Of a DNA stretch of 64,000 nt, positions 1 to 10,735 are shown one piece after another. Source of the stretch: Botryotinia globosa (taxonomy: Eukaryota; Ascomycota; Leotiomycetes; Helotiales; Sclerotiniaceae). The notes under the pieces are model-generated. The model made no database searches, was not told the DNA's origin, and saw nothing but the letters and a program-made list of their open reading frames with translations. The stretch's first letter is position 1. Every line of letters starts with the position of its first letter. The translations under genes and the position numbers were made by a program. The stretch is taken from the NCBI GenBank assembly GCA_014898425.1, contig RCSZ01000013.1, positions 496,001 through 560,000 of the forward strand, written 5' to 3'.

Positions 1-1563
1 TTAGCCATGAGAGCGATGCGGCACCTAGCTTTCTTGGATTTAGAAATTTGATGGTGCTTGTTTTACTAATCTCAAATCTGCGATTGATGTTGGAAAATAT
101 TCGAAAGGTATATCTCCTCCCAGTCATATATTTCTCAATTGAAGGAAGAGAGGGTCACGAAGTTTTGTCTGAATACCTCGTTCCTCTGCATTTTTTGACA
201 ACACCGATGTTACGATCTTTAGCTTAGCTTTCATATTCAAACCCTGGTTTCATCGAATGTAGCTAACAATTCTTGATAGTATGGAGTTTTGATATGTTTA
301 AGATGTCACGATTATCGCAGGCAAGATCTCATCCTAGGGGCTGCTCTTTACTTTATAATTCCATGCCATCTTTTTGTCGCCTACGTTGTCGAACTCGCCG
401 CGGCGCAACAAGCAAGAGCATCACTAAAGGGAAGCAAAAAGAGAGCTGGAACAGCGACACCAGGTGGTAGCTACATTGCTACCCAGGCTGAACATGAGAA
501 GTTCCATTCAACTTGGAAAGTAATAGCTTGGATACATGGGCTGAACATAACGCTCTGTTTACTCATTACATCCATAATTGTCTACTTCTTCATACATCAT
601 CCCCTTATAGGCACAATAACCGAGGCACACGCAATCATTGTCTGGTTGAAAACGTATAGTTATGCATTCACCTGCCGCGATCTTCGACATGCTTATCTCC
701 ACCCCTCTAGTAAAGAGGAAGATGCATTGCCAGAAATATACAACAAATGTCCCTACCCACAGAACATCACGCTGAATAACTTGACATACTTTTGGTGGGT
801 TCCAACATTGGTTTATCAACCCGTATATCCTCGGACAAACAAGATTAGATGGGTTTTTGTAGGTAAGAGGTTGGCAGAAGTTTTTGGTCTGAGTATTTTC
901 ATATGGGTTGCTAGCGCACAATATGCAGCCCCTGTCCTTCAGAACTCTTTAGACAAGATGGCATCTCTAGATCTTCCTTCCATCCTCGAACGATTGATGA
1001 AGTTGTCTACGATATCTCTGGTCATATGGCTGGCAGGATTCTTCGCATTGTTCCAATCTTTTTTGAACGTTCTTGCAGAGGTCACAACATTTGGGGATAG
1101 GAACTTCTATGATGACTGGTGGAACTCGCCCAGTGTGGGAACTTATTGGAGAACTTGGAACAAGCCTGTTTATCAATTCATGAAACGACATGTTTTCTCA
1201 CCTCTCGTAGGCAGAGGCTGGAGTCCATACTCAGCGAGTGTTGCGGTATTCACATTCTCCGCTATTCTCCATGAATTGATGGTGGGCGTACCGACACATA
1301 ACATGATTGGTAGGTTCACAGTGTGATTTTATGCTGTCATCTGCTAACAATATTTAGGCGTTGCATTCATTGGCATGATGGCACAGCTACCACTCATTGC
1401 TATCACGACCCCATTAGAGAAAATGAACGGCATAAATGGCAAGATTATCGGAAACTGTATCTTTTGGGTATCTTTCACCCTGGTTGGACAACCCCTTGCT
1501 GCATTACTTTACTTCTTCGCGTGGCAGGCTAAATACGGGAGTGTTAGCAAGCAGGTCAAATAA
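1..1563 (+). CDS. DGAT1: Diacylglycerol O-acyltransferase, DGAT1 type (MBOAT family), 5' end outside window
   Basis: Exons 3-107 (continuing from upstream), 280-1309 and 1358-1563, with introns 108-279 and 1310-1357; about 446 residues are visible. Members of this family are multi-pass ER membrane enzymes that join acyl-CoA to diacylglycerol (or sterol, in the ARE/ACAT branch) to make storage lipid. Seen: the first exon reads GFRNLMVLVLLISNLRLMLE, which resembles the DGAT1 entry segment; then PYPQNITLNNLTYF followed by a conserved W/P-rich stretch; the FYxDWWN signature as FYDDWWNS; and ILHELMVGVP carrying the catalytic histidine. The final exon continues MMAQLPL as in DGAT1. Several hydrophobic membrane segments are present. 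The DGAT1-like N-terminal and MMAQ segments favour DGAT1 over a sterol acyltransferase. The downstream neighbour STE14 is convergent. Confidence 0.9.
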
Positions 1564-2034
1564 TGGTAGTCCACATCACAGAAATGTTGGCTATTTTAAC
1601 AGCGCCTTACTTCAGCCTTTAGGAATAAGTAGTATGAAAATTCTATGAGCTTGGCAGCTCCCAGCACATGTAACTACTACACTTACTCTTTCTGCAACAA
1701 TTAGACACAAAAATAGAGAAGCCACAATGCCTGGCTATCATTGATATGGTACAGAACTTTTATCCCAAAATACTAGTGGTGAACAGACATTCCCTACGAA
1801 GTACCCAGTCGATGCAAGCCATAGAAATCATTCAAATGTTCCCTTGCAAGATCAATGGATTCGCCCACTTTCCATCATCTCTGGGCGCGATCGGCGAGTT
1901 ACGCAAAATACAGGAATCCCTCCAAAATTTGATATAATATCATCCCATACGTTTCCAAGCATACAACCGATTGTTCACATCCAATACGAACATGAATCAA
2001 TTTCAAGATTTGCATGCATTATTACACTGTAAAT
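1564..2034. other. Convergent intergenic region
   Basis: Space between the convergent ends of the acyltransferase gene and STE14. It should hold both 3' UTRs. I see no gene, RNA or repeat; short open frames here start or end without family resemblance. Confidence 0.6.
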
Positions 2035-3006
2035 CTAGATGAAAGGGATTCCCACCCATGAGACCTGCCTATACTGCACATACTCATCCCCAAAGAACTT
2101 AATCAACAAAGCCTCTTCCCCCTTAATTCTCCTATTGAAGAACATCCACAGAACTAGCGTATATCCCCAGAAACAATAGAAATTTCCCAAAACCATTTGT
2201 GTACCCAATCCCCACCAAAAGAATCCAAAATACGAGGGATGGCGCAACCATGCATATAAACCAGTTGTAACAAGTGTGTGAGAACGCGATCGAGTGAACT
2301 GAACAATGTGGTTGAAACTCCTACCAGCCTGTACCATGGCTACGGATCGAATCGTTTGGCCTAGGATTATGAGGATGAGACCGAGAACGAGAATCAGGTT
2401 TTGGGATCGGGAACTGAACAAGGATATGGAAGGGGGAAATTGTAGACCAAAGATGCGGTATGAAGATCCATGAGGGAAAAATGTATTGGTGATGAGGAAT
2501 TCGGTGATGGCAGCGCTGTGCGCAATGTTGTATGCAGAACCGTTGCCACTGAAGAGGAAGGAGGAGATAGATGCTTCCGGAGTATTGTATCTCGCCGTGG
2601 TCCAAAACTCGAGGAAATGGAAGATTGCGAGAGAGGAGATGAAGAAGGGGGTGCGCCAGAATATCGAATTGGTGACGAAGAAAAGATATAAAGTAGCGAA
2701 CATAGAAATCGTAAGGACAATACCAACGAGGAAAGATCGCAATGCGATTCCAGATAGAGATTTAGGTTGACCGGGAAAGAATTGCTTCTCGAATTGAGTG
2801 ATGGCTTCGTCGATGCTGGGTATCTCTGCGAATTGTTCTCGATTGGGTCCGACTCGCGCTCGAGGGGCAACGCCGCCGTTCTGTATTACATCCCATGGAC
2901 GTCGACGAGTTGCGCCGGGTGTGCTCCCTGTGCTCTCTAATTGTTCGGGTGAGCTATGCGCTGACGCTGATCCACGAATGGCATTCGTAGTATCATCTGT
3001 AGACAT
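2035..3006 (-). CDS. STE14: Protein-S-isoprenylcysteine O-methyltransferase (ICMT)
   Basis: Single exon, 323 residues, starting at the ATG at 3006-3004 (MSTDDTTNAI). The open frame extends to 3048, but only through a TTG, so I do not use it. The enzyme methyl-esterifies the prenylated C-terminal cysteine of CaaX proteins (Ras, Rho, a-factor-type pheromones) at the ER. Seen: a polar N-terminal tail of about 80 residues, several membrane segments from about residue 85, FNHIVQ near 231-236, then the ICMT core HTLVTTGLYAWLRHPSYFGF at about 243-262, which includes the conserved RHPxYxG motif for S-adenosylmethionine binding. It ends with GEE...FG.EY.QY before WVGIPFI. Length is somewhat above the family's usual 200-290 because of the low-complexity tail. 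It is divergently transcribed from the acetyltransferase gene, with a 1 kb shared upstream region. Confidence 0.92.
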   Translation of the reverse strand: MSTDDTTNAIRGSASAHSSPEQLESTGSTPGATRRRPWDVIQNGGVAPRARVGPNREQFAEIPSIDEAITQFEKQFFPGQPKSLSGIALRSFLVGIVLTISMFATLYLFFVTNSIFWRTPFFISSLAIFHFLEFWTTARYNTPEASISSFLFSGNGSAYNIAHSAAITEFLITNTFFPHGSSYRIFGLQFPPSISLFSSRSQNLILVLGLILIILGQTIRSVAMVQAGRSFNHIVQFTRSRSHTLVTTGLYAWLRHPSYFGFFWWGLGTQMVLGNFYCFWGYTLVLWMFFNRRIKGEEALLIKFFGDEYVQYRQVSWVGIPFI

Positions 3007-4002
3007 GATTATAATAGCAATAATCACAAAGATACTAGTCGCAAACAATCAAATGAGTGCAATGGAAGCGTGAAGTTTGAAGCTTGATGCTTGGTGGTTA
3101 ATTCAATACTGTTCAGGCTGGGCTATGTAATATATATATATGAGCACGGAGATCCAGTATCGATAACTAAACAGAAACGAAATTACGAAAAATTATAAGA
3201 AACGGGGACAATCAAATACGATTCCCTTTATTCGTACATAACCTTTTTATCTGTTTCTTCATATTGTCCTTGGTGAAGAATGAAATGAGATTTCGAGGGG
3301 GGTTTGTTACCTTTTTCTTAAAGGTTCTTGGAAACCTCGATATTCATTGGTACTTCCTAGTCGGTTTAATAAAGAAGCATGTGACAACATTCAGTACAAC
3401 AAAGTCTCACTGCCTACTAGGTAGGTATCCTGACCGCTCAAATACATAGCTCCATATAGGTATTTCTCAGATATAAGCTACCTCTCTAGCTGGTAGATAA
3501 TATTCATTGAATATTCAGTAAAGAATTAGATGCTTGAGTTACATATACCTATCTAGTTGCTGTCCATTATGCTTTGTATACTACTAATAAGTAAGTATAT
3601 ATATACAGTATATATATATATATATAAACTCCTCAAGTTAAGCTCAATGCACCTAGGTACTTGAGCATCCATTTCTCCTTTCCTATGAAACCTAATAGCT
3701 AAGCCCTTTCTTTCAGCCACCCCCGCCACGATCTGGTATCTTCCGAGGACCGAATCCCGTAAGTAGATCGGGAAGGTATTCCGCATACGACCTCGGGACG
3801 TGCTAGAAACGCTTTCCAACTTTCGGGCAAAGTGGAGCTCTTGGTTTAGGTGAATATAGAGGCTCGGCAGTAAGAAATCTAAGACGTGACATGTTCACTT
3901 AAGATCCAGTTTTGACAGATTTCATCTCTGACCCAAACATTCCATTAATTGAATATCCTTTGACTACCTATTAACACTACACTTCCACATCATAATCTAA
4001 TC
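3007..4002. promoter_or_regulatory. Divergent intergenic region between STE14 and the O-acetyltransferase gene
   Basis: About 1 kb that must carry both promoters. It includes a TA-repeat (about 3598-3626) and several CTAGGTA/TACCTAG-type words (for example near 3414-3424 and 3650-3660). No open frame here resembles a protein family. Confidence 0.5.
3598..3626. repeat. TA dinucleotide repeat
   Basis: Alternating TATATA broken once by CAG. Simple repeat in the divergent promoter region. Confidence 0.8.
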
Positions 4003-4952
4003 ATGGAGGCCATTGACCATGTTGAAAATGAAACTAAGATGCTGAACGGGGAGCTCTATTATGCATTCGTACCAAACCTCATTGAAAAGCGAAATAGGTA
4101 AGAGACAAATAGGAATACACCCATCAGATACTCCATTGAACAGAGTCACTTCCCCGATTACAGCTGATAATTGATCTTCTATAAGATGCCATTGGGCTTG
4201 CAAAAGATTCAACAATGCCGCTGATGCCCCAAGACGAAAGCTGGCAGAGATGTGGAGAGAGTAAGCATTCATTTCTAGCTGAGTGGCAGTGCGAAGACTA
4301 ACAATACCAGCATCATCAATGACAAGACTCCTCTTCCTCCAGTGAGAGCCACAGATGAGGAAGACTCCCTAATCCTAAGAGATGAACCATATATTGATGG
4401 CCCAATCAATGTAGACTATGGAATCAATCTGAGGTAGGCCTCAAACTGCGAAACCGCATTCTGAGAAAGTACTAATCCTCCACAGGATTGGCAAAGGAGT
4501 CTACATCAACTTTAACTGCGTATTTCTCGACACCTGTCTGATCACGATAGGAGCTCGTACTCTAATTGGGCCAAGTTGTTCGTTCTATGCTGCCACGCAT
4601 CCATTAGATCCTTTCCTTCGCAATGGTGTTAATGGCCCGGAACTTGGGGCACCCATAACAATTGGAGAAGACTGCGTACGTATTTTTGACAATGTTTGAT
4701 GCGATATCGATATTATTCATCAGCTCAGTCCTTGTGTACTATTGATAGGTATCATCGATGCTAACACTTTCCCAGTGGTTCGGAGGCGGTGTCACAGTTT
4801 GCCCTGGAGTAACCATCGGTCGAGGTTGTACCATGGGTGCTGGGAGTGTCGTGACGAAAGATGTTCCCGATTTTCATGTTGTAGCTGGTAATCCAGCGAA
4901 AATCATCAAAAAGATCGAGCCGAAAGAACCAGACACAAATCTCAAGTCCTGA
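4003..4952 (+). CDS. Maltose/galactoside-type O-acetyltransferase (left-handed beta-helix, LacA/Maa/NodL family)
   Basis: Five exons: 4003-4097, 4186-4260, 4311-4433, 4486-4675, 4776-4952; 219 residues, with every junction in phase. The family transfers acetyl from acetyl-CoA to a sugar hydroxyl in the cytosol. Seen: the N-terminal Mac domain (KMLNGELYYAF near the start, then ACKRFN), PINVDYGINL before the hexapeptide-repeat region, VYINFNCVFLD, and AATHPLDP with the catalytic histidine at about residue 136. Then come GGGVTVCPGVTIG and GAGSVVTKDVPDFHVVAGNP, the canonical trimeric beta-helix end. Length matches the 185-220 usual for the family. The real acceptor sugar in fungi is not known from sequence. 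The tail is convergent with the next gene, 80 bp away. Confidence 0.92.
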
Positions 4953-5032
4953 TTGCTCAGAGAGGGATAGAGCTCCAACTCATCTTCATTTTCATCTTCC
5001 AAAAGACGTATGAATCATCAATATATGATGCC

Positions 5033-5542
5033 TCATAGACCGCCCTGTATTGCGAAAGAAGATATAATCAAGACTAGAACATTGATCAATGCCCATATGA
5101 ACGGAATCCATGTTGACATCTGAAAATAACCTGCATTGTAAATGGCACCGAGTCTAGGAGTGACAGAATTAGCAAAAAAAGGGAAGCTCCTACGTAAATT
5201 GCGAGACGATACCCACATCAAACCAACTAGACTTCCCGCCAGCAAGGCTTCAATTCCAGCTATTAAAGCGTACACCAGTGGTATAATCCAAGCATATTGC
5301 CAGGCGTTTTTCCCCTTTCCTAGTTGCATTGCAACAGCCCAAGCGGCCACGGCCATGTGCGTGATTCCGTACACAATAAGTGTCCATAGTAAAGTGTGTC
5401 GCCAAATATCATGAGCATAGTATAGGTAGTTTGGGACTCCAGGTTTGGGATGGAGAGGCCAATAGAGTGATGGAAATGGCGGCGTGGAATAGTCAAGAGG
5501 TGCCGGATTATCGATCCGAGTGCTGCGAACTTCAATTAGCAT
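5033..5542 (-). CDS. TMEM170-like integral membrane protein
   Basis: Single exon of 169 residues from the ATG at 5542-5540 (MLIEVRSTRIDNP). The open frame continues upstream only to a GTG that sits in GTGAGT, a splice-donor-like word, so an extra 5' exon is possible. Seen: a proline- and tyrosine-rich N-terminal third (PPFPSLYWPLHPKPGVPNYL), then hydrophobic segments at about residues 50-70, 84-112 and 145-165 separated by a basic loop with SSRNLRRSF. The pattern of a short protein with three to four membrane passes resembles the TMEM170 family (Pfam Tmemb_170), whose animal members affect ER and nuclear-envelope shape. The family call comes from pattern and memory and is moderately secure; the cellular role in fungi is not known to me. 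Confidence 0.7.
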   Translation of the reverse strand: MLIEVRSTRIDNPAPLDYSTPPFPSLYWPLHPKPGVPNYLYYAHDIWRHTLLWTLIVYGITHMAVAAWAVAMQLGKGKNAWQYAWIIPLVYALIAGIEALLAGSLVGLMWVSSRNLRRSFPFFANSVTPRLGAIYNAGYFQMSTWIPFIWALINVLVLIISSFAIQGGL

Positions 5543-5883
5543 AACTATTCCTCTTGATGTCCTACTGTGACTCACTTCAAATGGGGCATAATTTATTGGG
5601 GCGAAAAGCCCATCGTAAGGAAACGGAATTTATGGAAGCTGCAGTCGTTTAACGCGATGCGACGGTGCAGTGTAACTATAGAAATTATACTTTACATTTT
5701 AGCCTTGTGAACCCTTCAGTACGCAAGCAACACAAGGCTGAATTGATATACCTCGGCTGTTGAGCTCCATTCCATCATTAACACATCAGCCATCACATAT
5801 CACCCTTAATATCTAAATATTATATCTCAATACGAGCATCACAATGATTTGAAGTCCTGTCAAAATAAATAGGGTAGTTCAAG
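5543..5883. promoter_or_regulatory. Divergent promoter region, TMEM170-like gene and PEX8
   Basis: 341 bp between two divergent starts. It probably contains both promoters and 5' UTRs. No specific operator recognised. Confidence 0.5.
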
Positions 5884-7953
5884 ATGCCGGCAGATAGACT
5901 TCTTACGACTGTGTTACGCGCATACCAAGGCGTGCCTGACCCAGCCCAAACCGACAGAATCCTTGGGACAACTACCTCTCTACTTACCACTCTTACGAAT
6001 CCTTTGAACATTAGTCTTCTAACATCACATCTTCTTACCGCGCCTGCTATATGGAACAATACCGATGGTCTACGACTTTGCCTCCGAATCATCAGCGTCT
6101 TTAATACTGCTGCCATTACGGTGTGCAAAAACGAAGTAGAAAGTCGTAACGAGCAACCACCGTACGATGCATACCAACCTCGGAAAGGAGGCGGGATTGG
6201 TTCTGATGATTGGGCTCGATCAGTGATCAAGGGTGCGGATGAAAGGTCGCCAAGATGGCAGCATATTCTCGTGATCGCTGGCGTGTTACTAGGCATGGAA
6301 AATGGAGGAAGGCATGGGCTCTCTAGCGGACTTAGGAGTACACTCGAGCGAGCATTAGTAACTGCGGTCAACTTAGCACTGGAGAATCCAATGAGAGATG
6401 GGATTCTTGCAGCAGAATCCATTGTGTTAGCTCTCAATCACGCATTCCCCCTGTTATCGGACGGAGTGCGTGCGGGTCTGAACTATGATAGTTTAGTCAT
6501 GATAATGGTACGGTCGGTGACTGCATTGGAGGGCTACCAGGACGGTGTTTTCTTACAATACATTGATGGGGATGTCAAACAAGTGCCGGGAGATAAGTTC
6601 GATTGGTCGTCCAAATCCCCCTCTTTTATACAACTACAAAAGCAGGCATCGAGCCCGATACTGTCGTCCATGGGGCCACTTTCGAGGCTTATTGCACATG
6701 CAATCGAAAATATGACCAATCCTCTACTCGCGATAGAGATTCGAGAGCATCTTCTTTCGTTCTCGGGTAGACTTCTAGAAGGCTGGAAGAGGAACAAGCT
6801 ATCGGAAATTGATCCATCTGAGGAGGCGGCTTTTCTAACTCCCGAAACCCTTCAAATGACCGCACCAGTCTTATGGCAGGTATTGAAGAGCGCTATGTTT
6901 GCTACCGTTGTCATTCTGCAAGGTCTTGTGGGAAGAACTATGCTTGATCCTATCCTGTCGACAAGACGCCTTGCCCCGATAGGAGCTTCGGAAACTCTTA
7001 TTATTCTTGGGAACATTCACTTTATTTCGTCTCGACTTGGCTCGAATTCTTTTTCCACATATGTGTTCGTTAATTTGTCTTCTATCGACATCCTATCTAA
7101 TTATCCTCTCGAATCAAGAGAGCTTCTCAAAGCTATATACCCCACGCAAGCTGGCGAAATTCCAAATAACCCTTTACAGCGCAATCATGATCTATTTTAT
7201 CTTAATACTTGCGAGCACTTGACAGATATTCTTAGTCCGCCTGACAACGAAAGTTTAATCATTAGTGTTGCAACTCCTTATCTCAATCCAACAGCTCATC
7301 CTGGGTTCTTGGAAATCTTTGAGGCGGCTCACAGCGCTGTTCTTGCAGTACTCTCAGCTCCTCAGAACACAAAATTGACCGCTAGATTCATACCAACTTA
7401 CGTTGATGCTCTTTTTAATTCCTTTCCGAACAACCTATCGCCTAGACAATTCCGTTACGCATTTAAGTCTCTAATACACATTACTACTCCGCCTACACCA
7501 CTGTCGACCGCGGAGCCAATGTTAGCCGAGACCCTTCTAGAAATGCTCCATCACCGTGCAACTCATGCGCCTACATCGCCACTACCACAATCTGTATATA
7601 TGAGAGACACCGCCAGTCAACAAGATAGCCAAACACCTCTCTCTGAACAGGCATACCTTATGCTCACACTACTTGATGCATTACCCAATCTTCCCCTCGA
7701 TACTCTACAAGCATGGTTACCAATATCAGCTGATCTTTTGAATTCCATCGAAGATAATTACATGAGAGAACGATGCAAAGCAAGATTCTGGGAAGTCTTA
7801 GAGAGTGGAGAGATGGACGTTGAGAGGAGCGCTTTATGTGTCGGATGGTGGAGTACACGGGGCGGTAGAGACCAGATACTATTTGGGAGGGAAACTCAAG
7901 ATGTTGGGCCATACATGAGTGGAGGTTTGGGAGAAATTAGAAGTAGATTGTGA
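5884..7953 (+). CDS. PEX8: Peroxin 8 (intraperoxisomal import factor)
   Basis: Single exon, 689 residues, starting MPADRLLTTVLRAYQGVPDP. Filamentous-fungal Pex8 proteins begin in this way (from memory of the family). Pex8 lies on the matrix side of the peroxisomal membrane and links the docking and RING complexes of the import machinery. Seen: a mostly helical protein without a signal peptide, and the extreme C-terminus ...GEIRSRL, a peroxisomal targeting signal type 1 of the SRL form. An N-terminal RL-x5-RA stretch (residues 5-13) resembles a PTS2 but has Arg where His or Gln is usual. Length agrees with the 650-720 of fungal Pex8. The SRL end independently supports the peroxisomal assignment. 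The nearest competing idea would be an unrelated PTS1 protein. Confidence 0.85.
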   Translation: MPADRLLTTVLRAYQGVPDPAQTDRILGTTTSLLTTLTNPLNISLLTSHLLTAPAIWNNTDGLRLCLRIISVFNTAAITVCKNEVESRNEQPPYDAYQPRKGGGIGSDDWARSVIKGADERSPRWQHILVIAGVLLGMENGGRHGLSSGLRSTLERALVTAVNLALENPMRDGILAAESIVLALNHAFPLLSDGVRAGLNYDSLVMIMVRSVTALEGYQDGVFLQYIDGDVKQVPGDKFDWSSKSPSFIQLQKQASSPILSSMGPLSRLIAHAIENMTNPLLAIEIREHLLSFSGRLLEGWKRNKLSEIDPSEEAAFLTPETLQMTAPVLWQVLKSAMFATVVILQGLVGRTMLDPILSTRRLAPIGASETLIILGNIHFISSRLGSNSFSTYVFVNLSSIDILSNYPLESRELLKAIYPTQAGEIPNNPLQRNHDLFYLNTCEHLTDILSPPDNESLIISVATPYLNPTAHPGFLEIFEAAHSAVLAVLSAPQNTKLTARFIPTYVDALFNSFPNNLSPRQFRYAFKSLIHITTPPTPLSTAEPMLAETLLEMLHHRATHAPTSPLPQSVYMRDTASQQDSQTPLSEQAYLMLTLLDALPNLPLDTLQAWLPISADLLNSIEDNYMRERCKARFWEVLESGEMDVERSALCVGWWSTRGGRDQILFGRETQDVGPYMSGGLGEIRSRL

Positions 7954-8816
7954 TAACGTTGGATGTGGCAGTCAAAAAGCTGATGATGTGATGAAGATAT
8001 ATGAGGTGATAGTTATATTAATGGAACGGCAGCAAAGAGCGAAATTGAATGACAATAATTTTGGGGCGGAAGAGAATAAAATGGATCAATGCACTGCCTC
8101 CATCCCTCTGGACTTGATTTGTTGGTCTTATCAATGTTTAGAATTACTTTCCACGTTCAGACATCAACACATCTAACTTAATTCAAATATAGCTGTTAAT
8201 GCCCATACTACTTCTAGCCTTGATGCCAATGAAATGAAGGGGCTTAGCCGAGCATCCCCCCAAGTACACTTATTAAATTCGCGCCATATTCTCCACTACT
8301 TTGTACTTATCTGACAAGGCAATGCGTTTCAACATTTCAAACATCCCTCTTTGAAAAAAACCAACTATCCTATAAAATCACATCACATGTAAATTCCACG
8401 CTCAAAGAACTACGACAAAATTGATGACGTATGCATGCAGTATTCTCTTCATGCACGGTAGATCATCATCTTACATAAAATATGTAAATGAATGCGCTTA
8501 TGCATGCACAATAACGGTGGGGATGCAGTTTCTTGGGTAATACATTGCGTCAAGATGCAGGGCTTTGTGTGATCAAATTTATTCTCCCAAGAAAAATCCC
8601 CAAAGGCTTGGTACAGGAAAAGCATCACTGTCGAGTGATAATAGACCGTGTCAAGTAAAATACAAGTGCTATTCACATACGCGATTGGGAAATGAAGATG
8701 CGCGAAAAGTAAATAGTCATTAATTCATATCTGCTAAAATTAAACAAGCAAACTATCATACAAGACAATGTACCAATTTATCCATTCCATCCTGATTCAT
8801 CATTCCAGCCCAAGAA
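7954..8816. other. Convergent intergenic region
   Basis: 863 bp between the convergent ends of PEX8 and the hydrophilin-like gene. It probably holds two 3' UTRs. Short open frames here show no family features. I see no RNA gene or repeat. Confidence 0.55.
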
Positions 8817-9819
8817 TTAGTAATTATCACTTCCAGCCGCGGCACGCTTAGCCTCTCCCTTCTCGACCAAATTCTCCTTGTGAAGCGCGTGTCCAGCTTT
8901 CTCCATAATCTTGCCCATGGTGGAATCACCAGTCTTTCCAGTGTTAGAGCTTGAGGTGTTATCATAATCGCGCGAGCCAGTGTTGTCAGAGGAACCGTAG
9001 GTGTTACCAGAGCGGGTCTTGTTGGAATCATATGAGTCGGTGTTTCCACTGATGCCGCTGGATGTATTCTCGCCGTATCCGGTGCGAGAGGAGTCGAGAG
9101 TAGAGGTAGGGTTGTCGCCATATCCAGAGGAGGTGTTGTCTCCATAGCCTGATCTCGAAGCGCTATCTCCGTAGCCAGTAGAGGTCTTATCACCGAATCC
9201 AGAAGAGGTATTGTCTCCATAGCCTGATCTTGATCTATCCAAGCCAGTTGACTCGTCTCCTCCATATCCAGAACGAGAATTAGAAGAGTTTCCAAGGCCT
9301 GAAGAGGTGTTGTCTCCATACCCGGAGGAAGCTCCACCAATTCCCGAATCTTTAAGACCAGATGAAGTGTGATCATCGTAGCCAGAGCGGGAGGTTGAAG
9401 TATTTCCAAAGCTAGAAGAGGCATTGTCATCTAATCCTGAAGTTCGCTCACTTCTACCAGTTCCGAAGTTATTGGTGTCATCACCGAGATCTCCTCCATA
9501 CTTAGAGTTGCTCGAGCCAAACTCGTTGTCTCTCACTCCCTATATCATATCAGTAATAGGCGAAAAATATACTGTAAGTATAACTAACAGAGTTTCCGGT
9601 GTTGAAACCACGGCTTTCTTGAGTAGAAGATCCTCCATATGCTCCAGAATCCTGATCGTCAAATGTGCCGGTGCCTCCAACGCCTCGGGCGCTGGTGTTA
9701 TTGCCGCGGCTCTCATTCCCAAAACCACCTGTGGTATTTGCGAACGAATCATCTGCGCTAGAAGGGGCACCGCGGCGGGCAGTCGTGTCGTAGGAATCGT
9801 CGTTGTTGTATGTAGACAT
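8817..9819 (-). CDS. Ser/Gly/Asn/Asp-rich repetitive hydrophilin-like protein
   Basis: Two exons, 9819-9589 and 9539-8817, with a 49 nt intron (9588-9540, GTTAGT...ATAG); 317 residues. It starts MSTYNNDDSYDTTARRGAPS and ends DSTMGKIMEKAGHALHKENL followed by a short charged tail. Seen: almost no hydrophobic residues, no signal peptide or membrane segment, and many imperfect copies of SGYGDNTSSGYG-type units between about residues 100 and 250, so it should be intrinsically disordered. The short helical C-terminal segment (KIMEKAGHALHKENLVEKGE) is the best-conserved-looking part and recalls small fungal stress proteins that carry a K-E-K-A-G helix. A role in desiccation or stress protection is inferred from composition only; the molecular function is unknown. 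Confidence 0.8.
9060..9420 (-). repeat. Coding tandem repeats of SGYGDN/TSSG units
   Basis: Imperfect 30-45 bp units such as GGAGACAACACC/TCCGGATATGG recur about nine times on the minus strand inside the hydrophilin-like gene, spelling GYGDNTSSG variants. Confidence 0.75.
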
Positions 9820-10735
9820 GTTTAAATTGCTTTGTTTTTGTTGCCGAATTTTTATGTAGAAGCTAGTTGTGAGGTTGAATGTTTGTTTGATACGCAGACA
9901 ATCGGAAGATATTGAGAAGGCTACTTATAACATTTCGTCGATGAGCTAATATGTCATAAGATGATCAAATCGAAGGGTAGTACCGGTGTTGAAGGATGCC
10001 AACTAGGGTACCCTCAAAGAAAGACCCTGTGAGAGCTTGGAAGAGTTGGCATACATGACAGACGTCAACTGGAATGGTAAAACAAGGATAGATTGTTCCA
10101 AAAGCCACGTGCTTTCACCCGAATGCAGCAATGACAGTACCAAGAAAACAAGATCGGTAGTTTTGAAAACCCGTTTTCACTCTAGTAGACTATATCGTGA
10201 TCTGACTTTACATCTCTCTAGTATCTACCCATGTCGGAGTGAAAGAACACTAGAAGAATGCATCATCATGGTCGAACCGGATCAAAACAGGTTACGTCTG
10301 TGGCGGTGCTGGCAATAAAAGAGAAGAACTTGGTCTGACCAATGAATAGTTTGGAACAACAACATGTGTGGAATGAGAATGTAAAAGATGCGGGGTAAAA
10401 TCCACCTAATCAGCCACAAATCATCAATATGTCACTTAAGAACAGGCTTGGCTGTAGCCGTAACTACCTAGTGAGATTCAATCACATCCATGAATTCGTT
10501 CAAAAGGACCAACGGAAGAAAGAGTCTTGCCAGTCATGACTTGAGTACGAATCAAAGAGGAGGCTGATCAAGATCCAATTTCATTCATGTACTGGCAATA
10601 CTGCTAGAACATTCGGCCATACTCCATGCAACCATGACGCCAAATCCCTTCGCCCTCTATTGTACATATCCGAGTCTCGTCCGGAAGAATTAATTTCCAA
10701 ATTGTGCCCCTACATTGTGATGCACAATGACTCCA
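9820..10735. promoter_or_regulatory. Upstream region of the hydrophilin-like gene and 3' flank of CWC15
   Basis: 916 bp. The part next to 9820 should be the promoter and 5' UTR of the hydrophilin-like gene; the part next to 10735 is the 3' UTR of CWC15. A 93-codon open frame at 10037-10318 starts at TTG and has no family resemblance. No RNA gene seen. Confidence 0.5.

Noticed and set aside
9424..9825. Plus-strand 133-codon frame
   Set aside because: Antisense shadow of the hydrophilin-like gene, spanning its intron.
10037..10318. 93-codon frame between CWC15 and the hydrophilin-like gene
   Set aside because: No ATG at the start and no recognisable motif.
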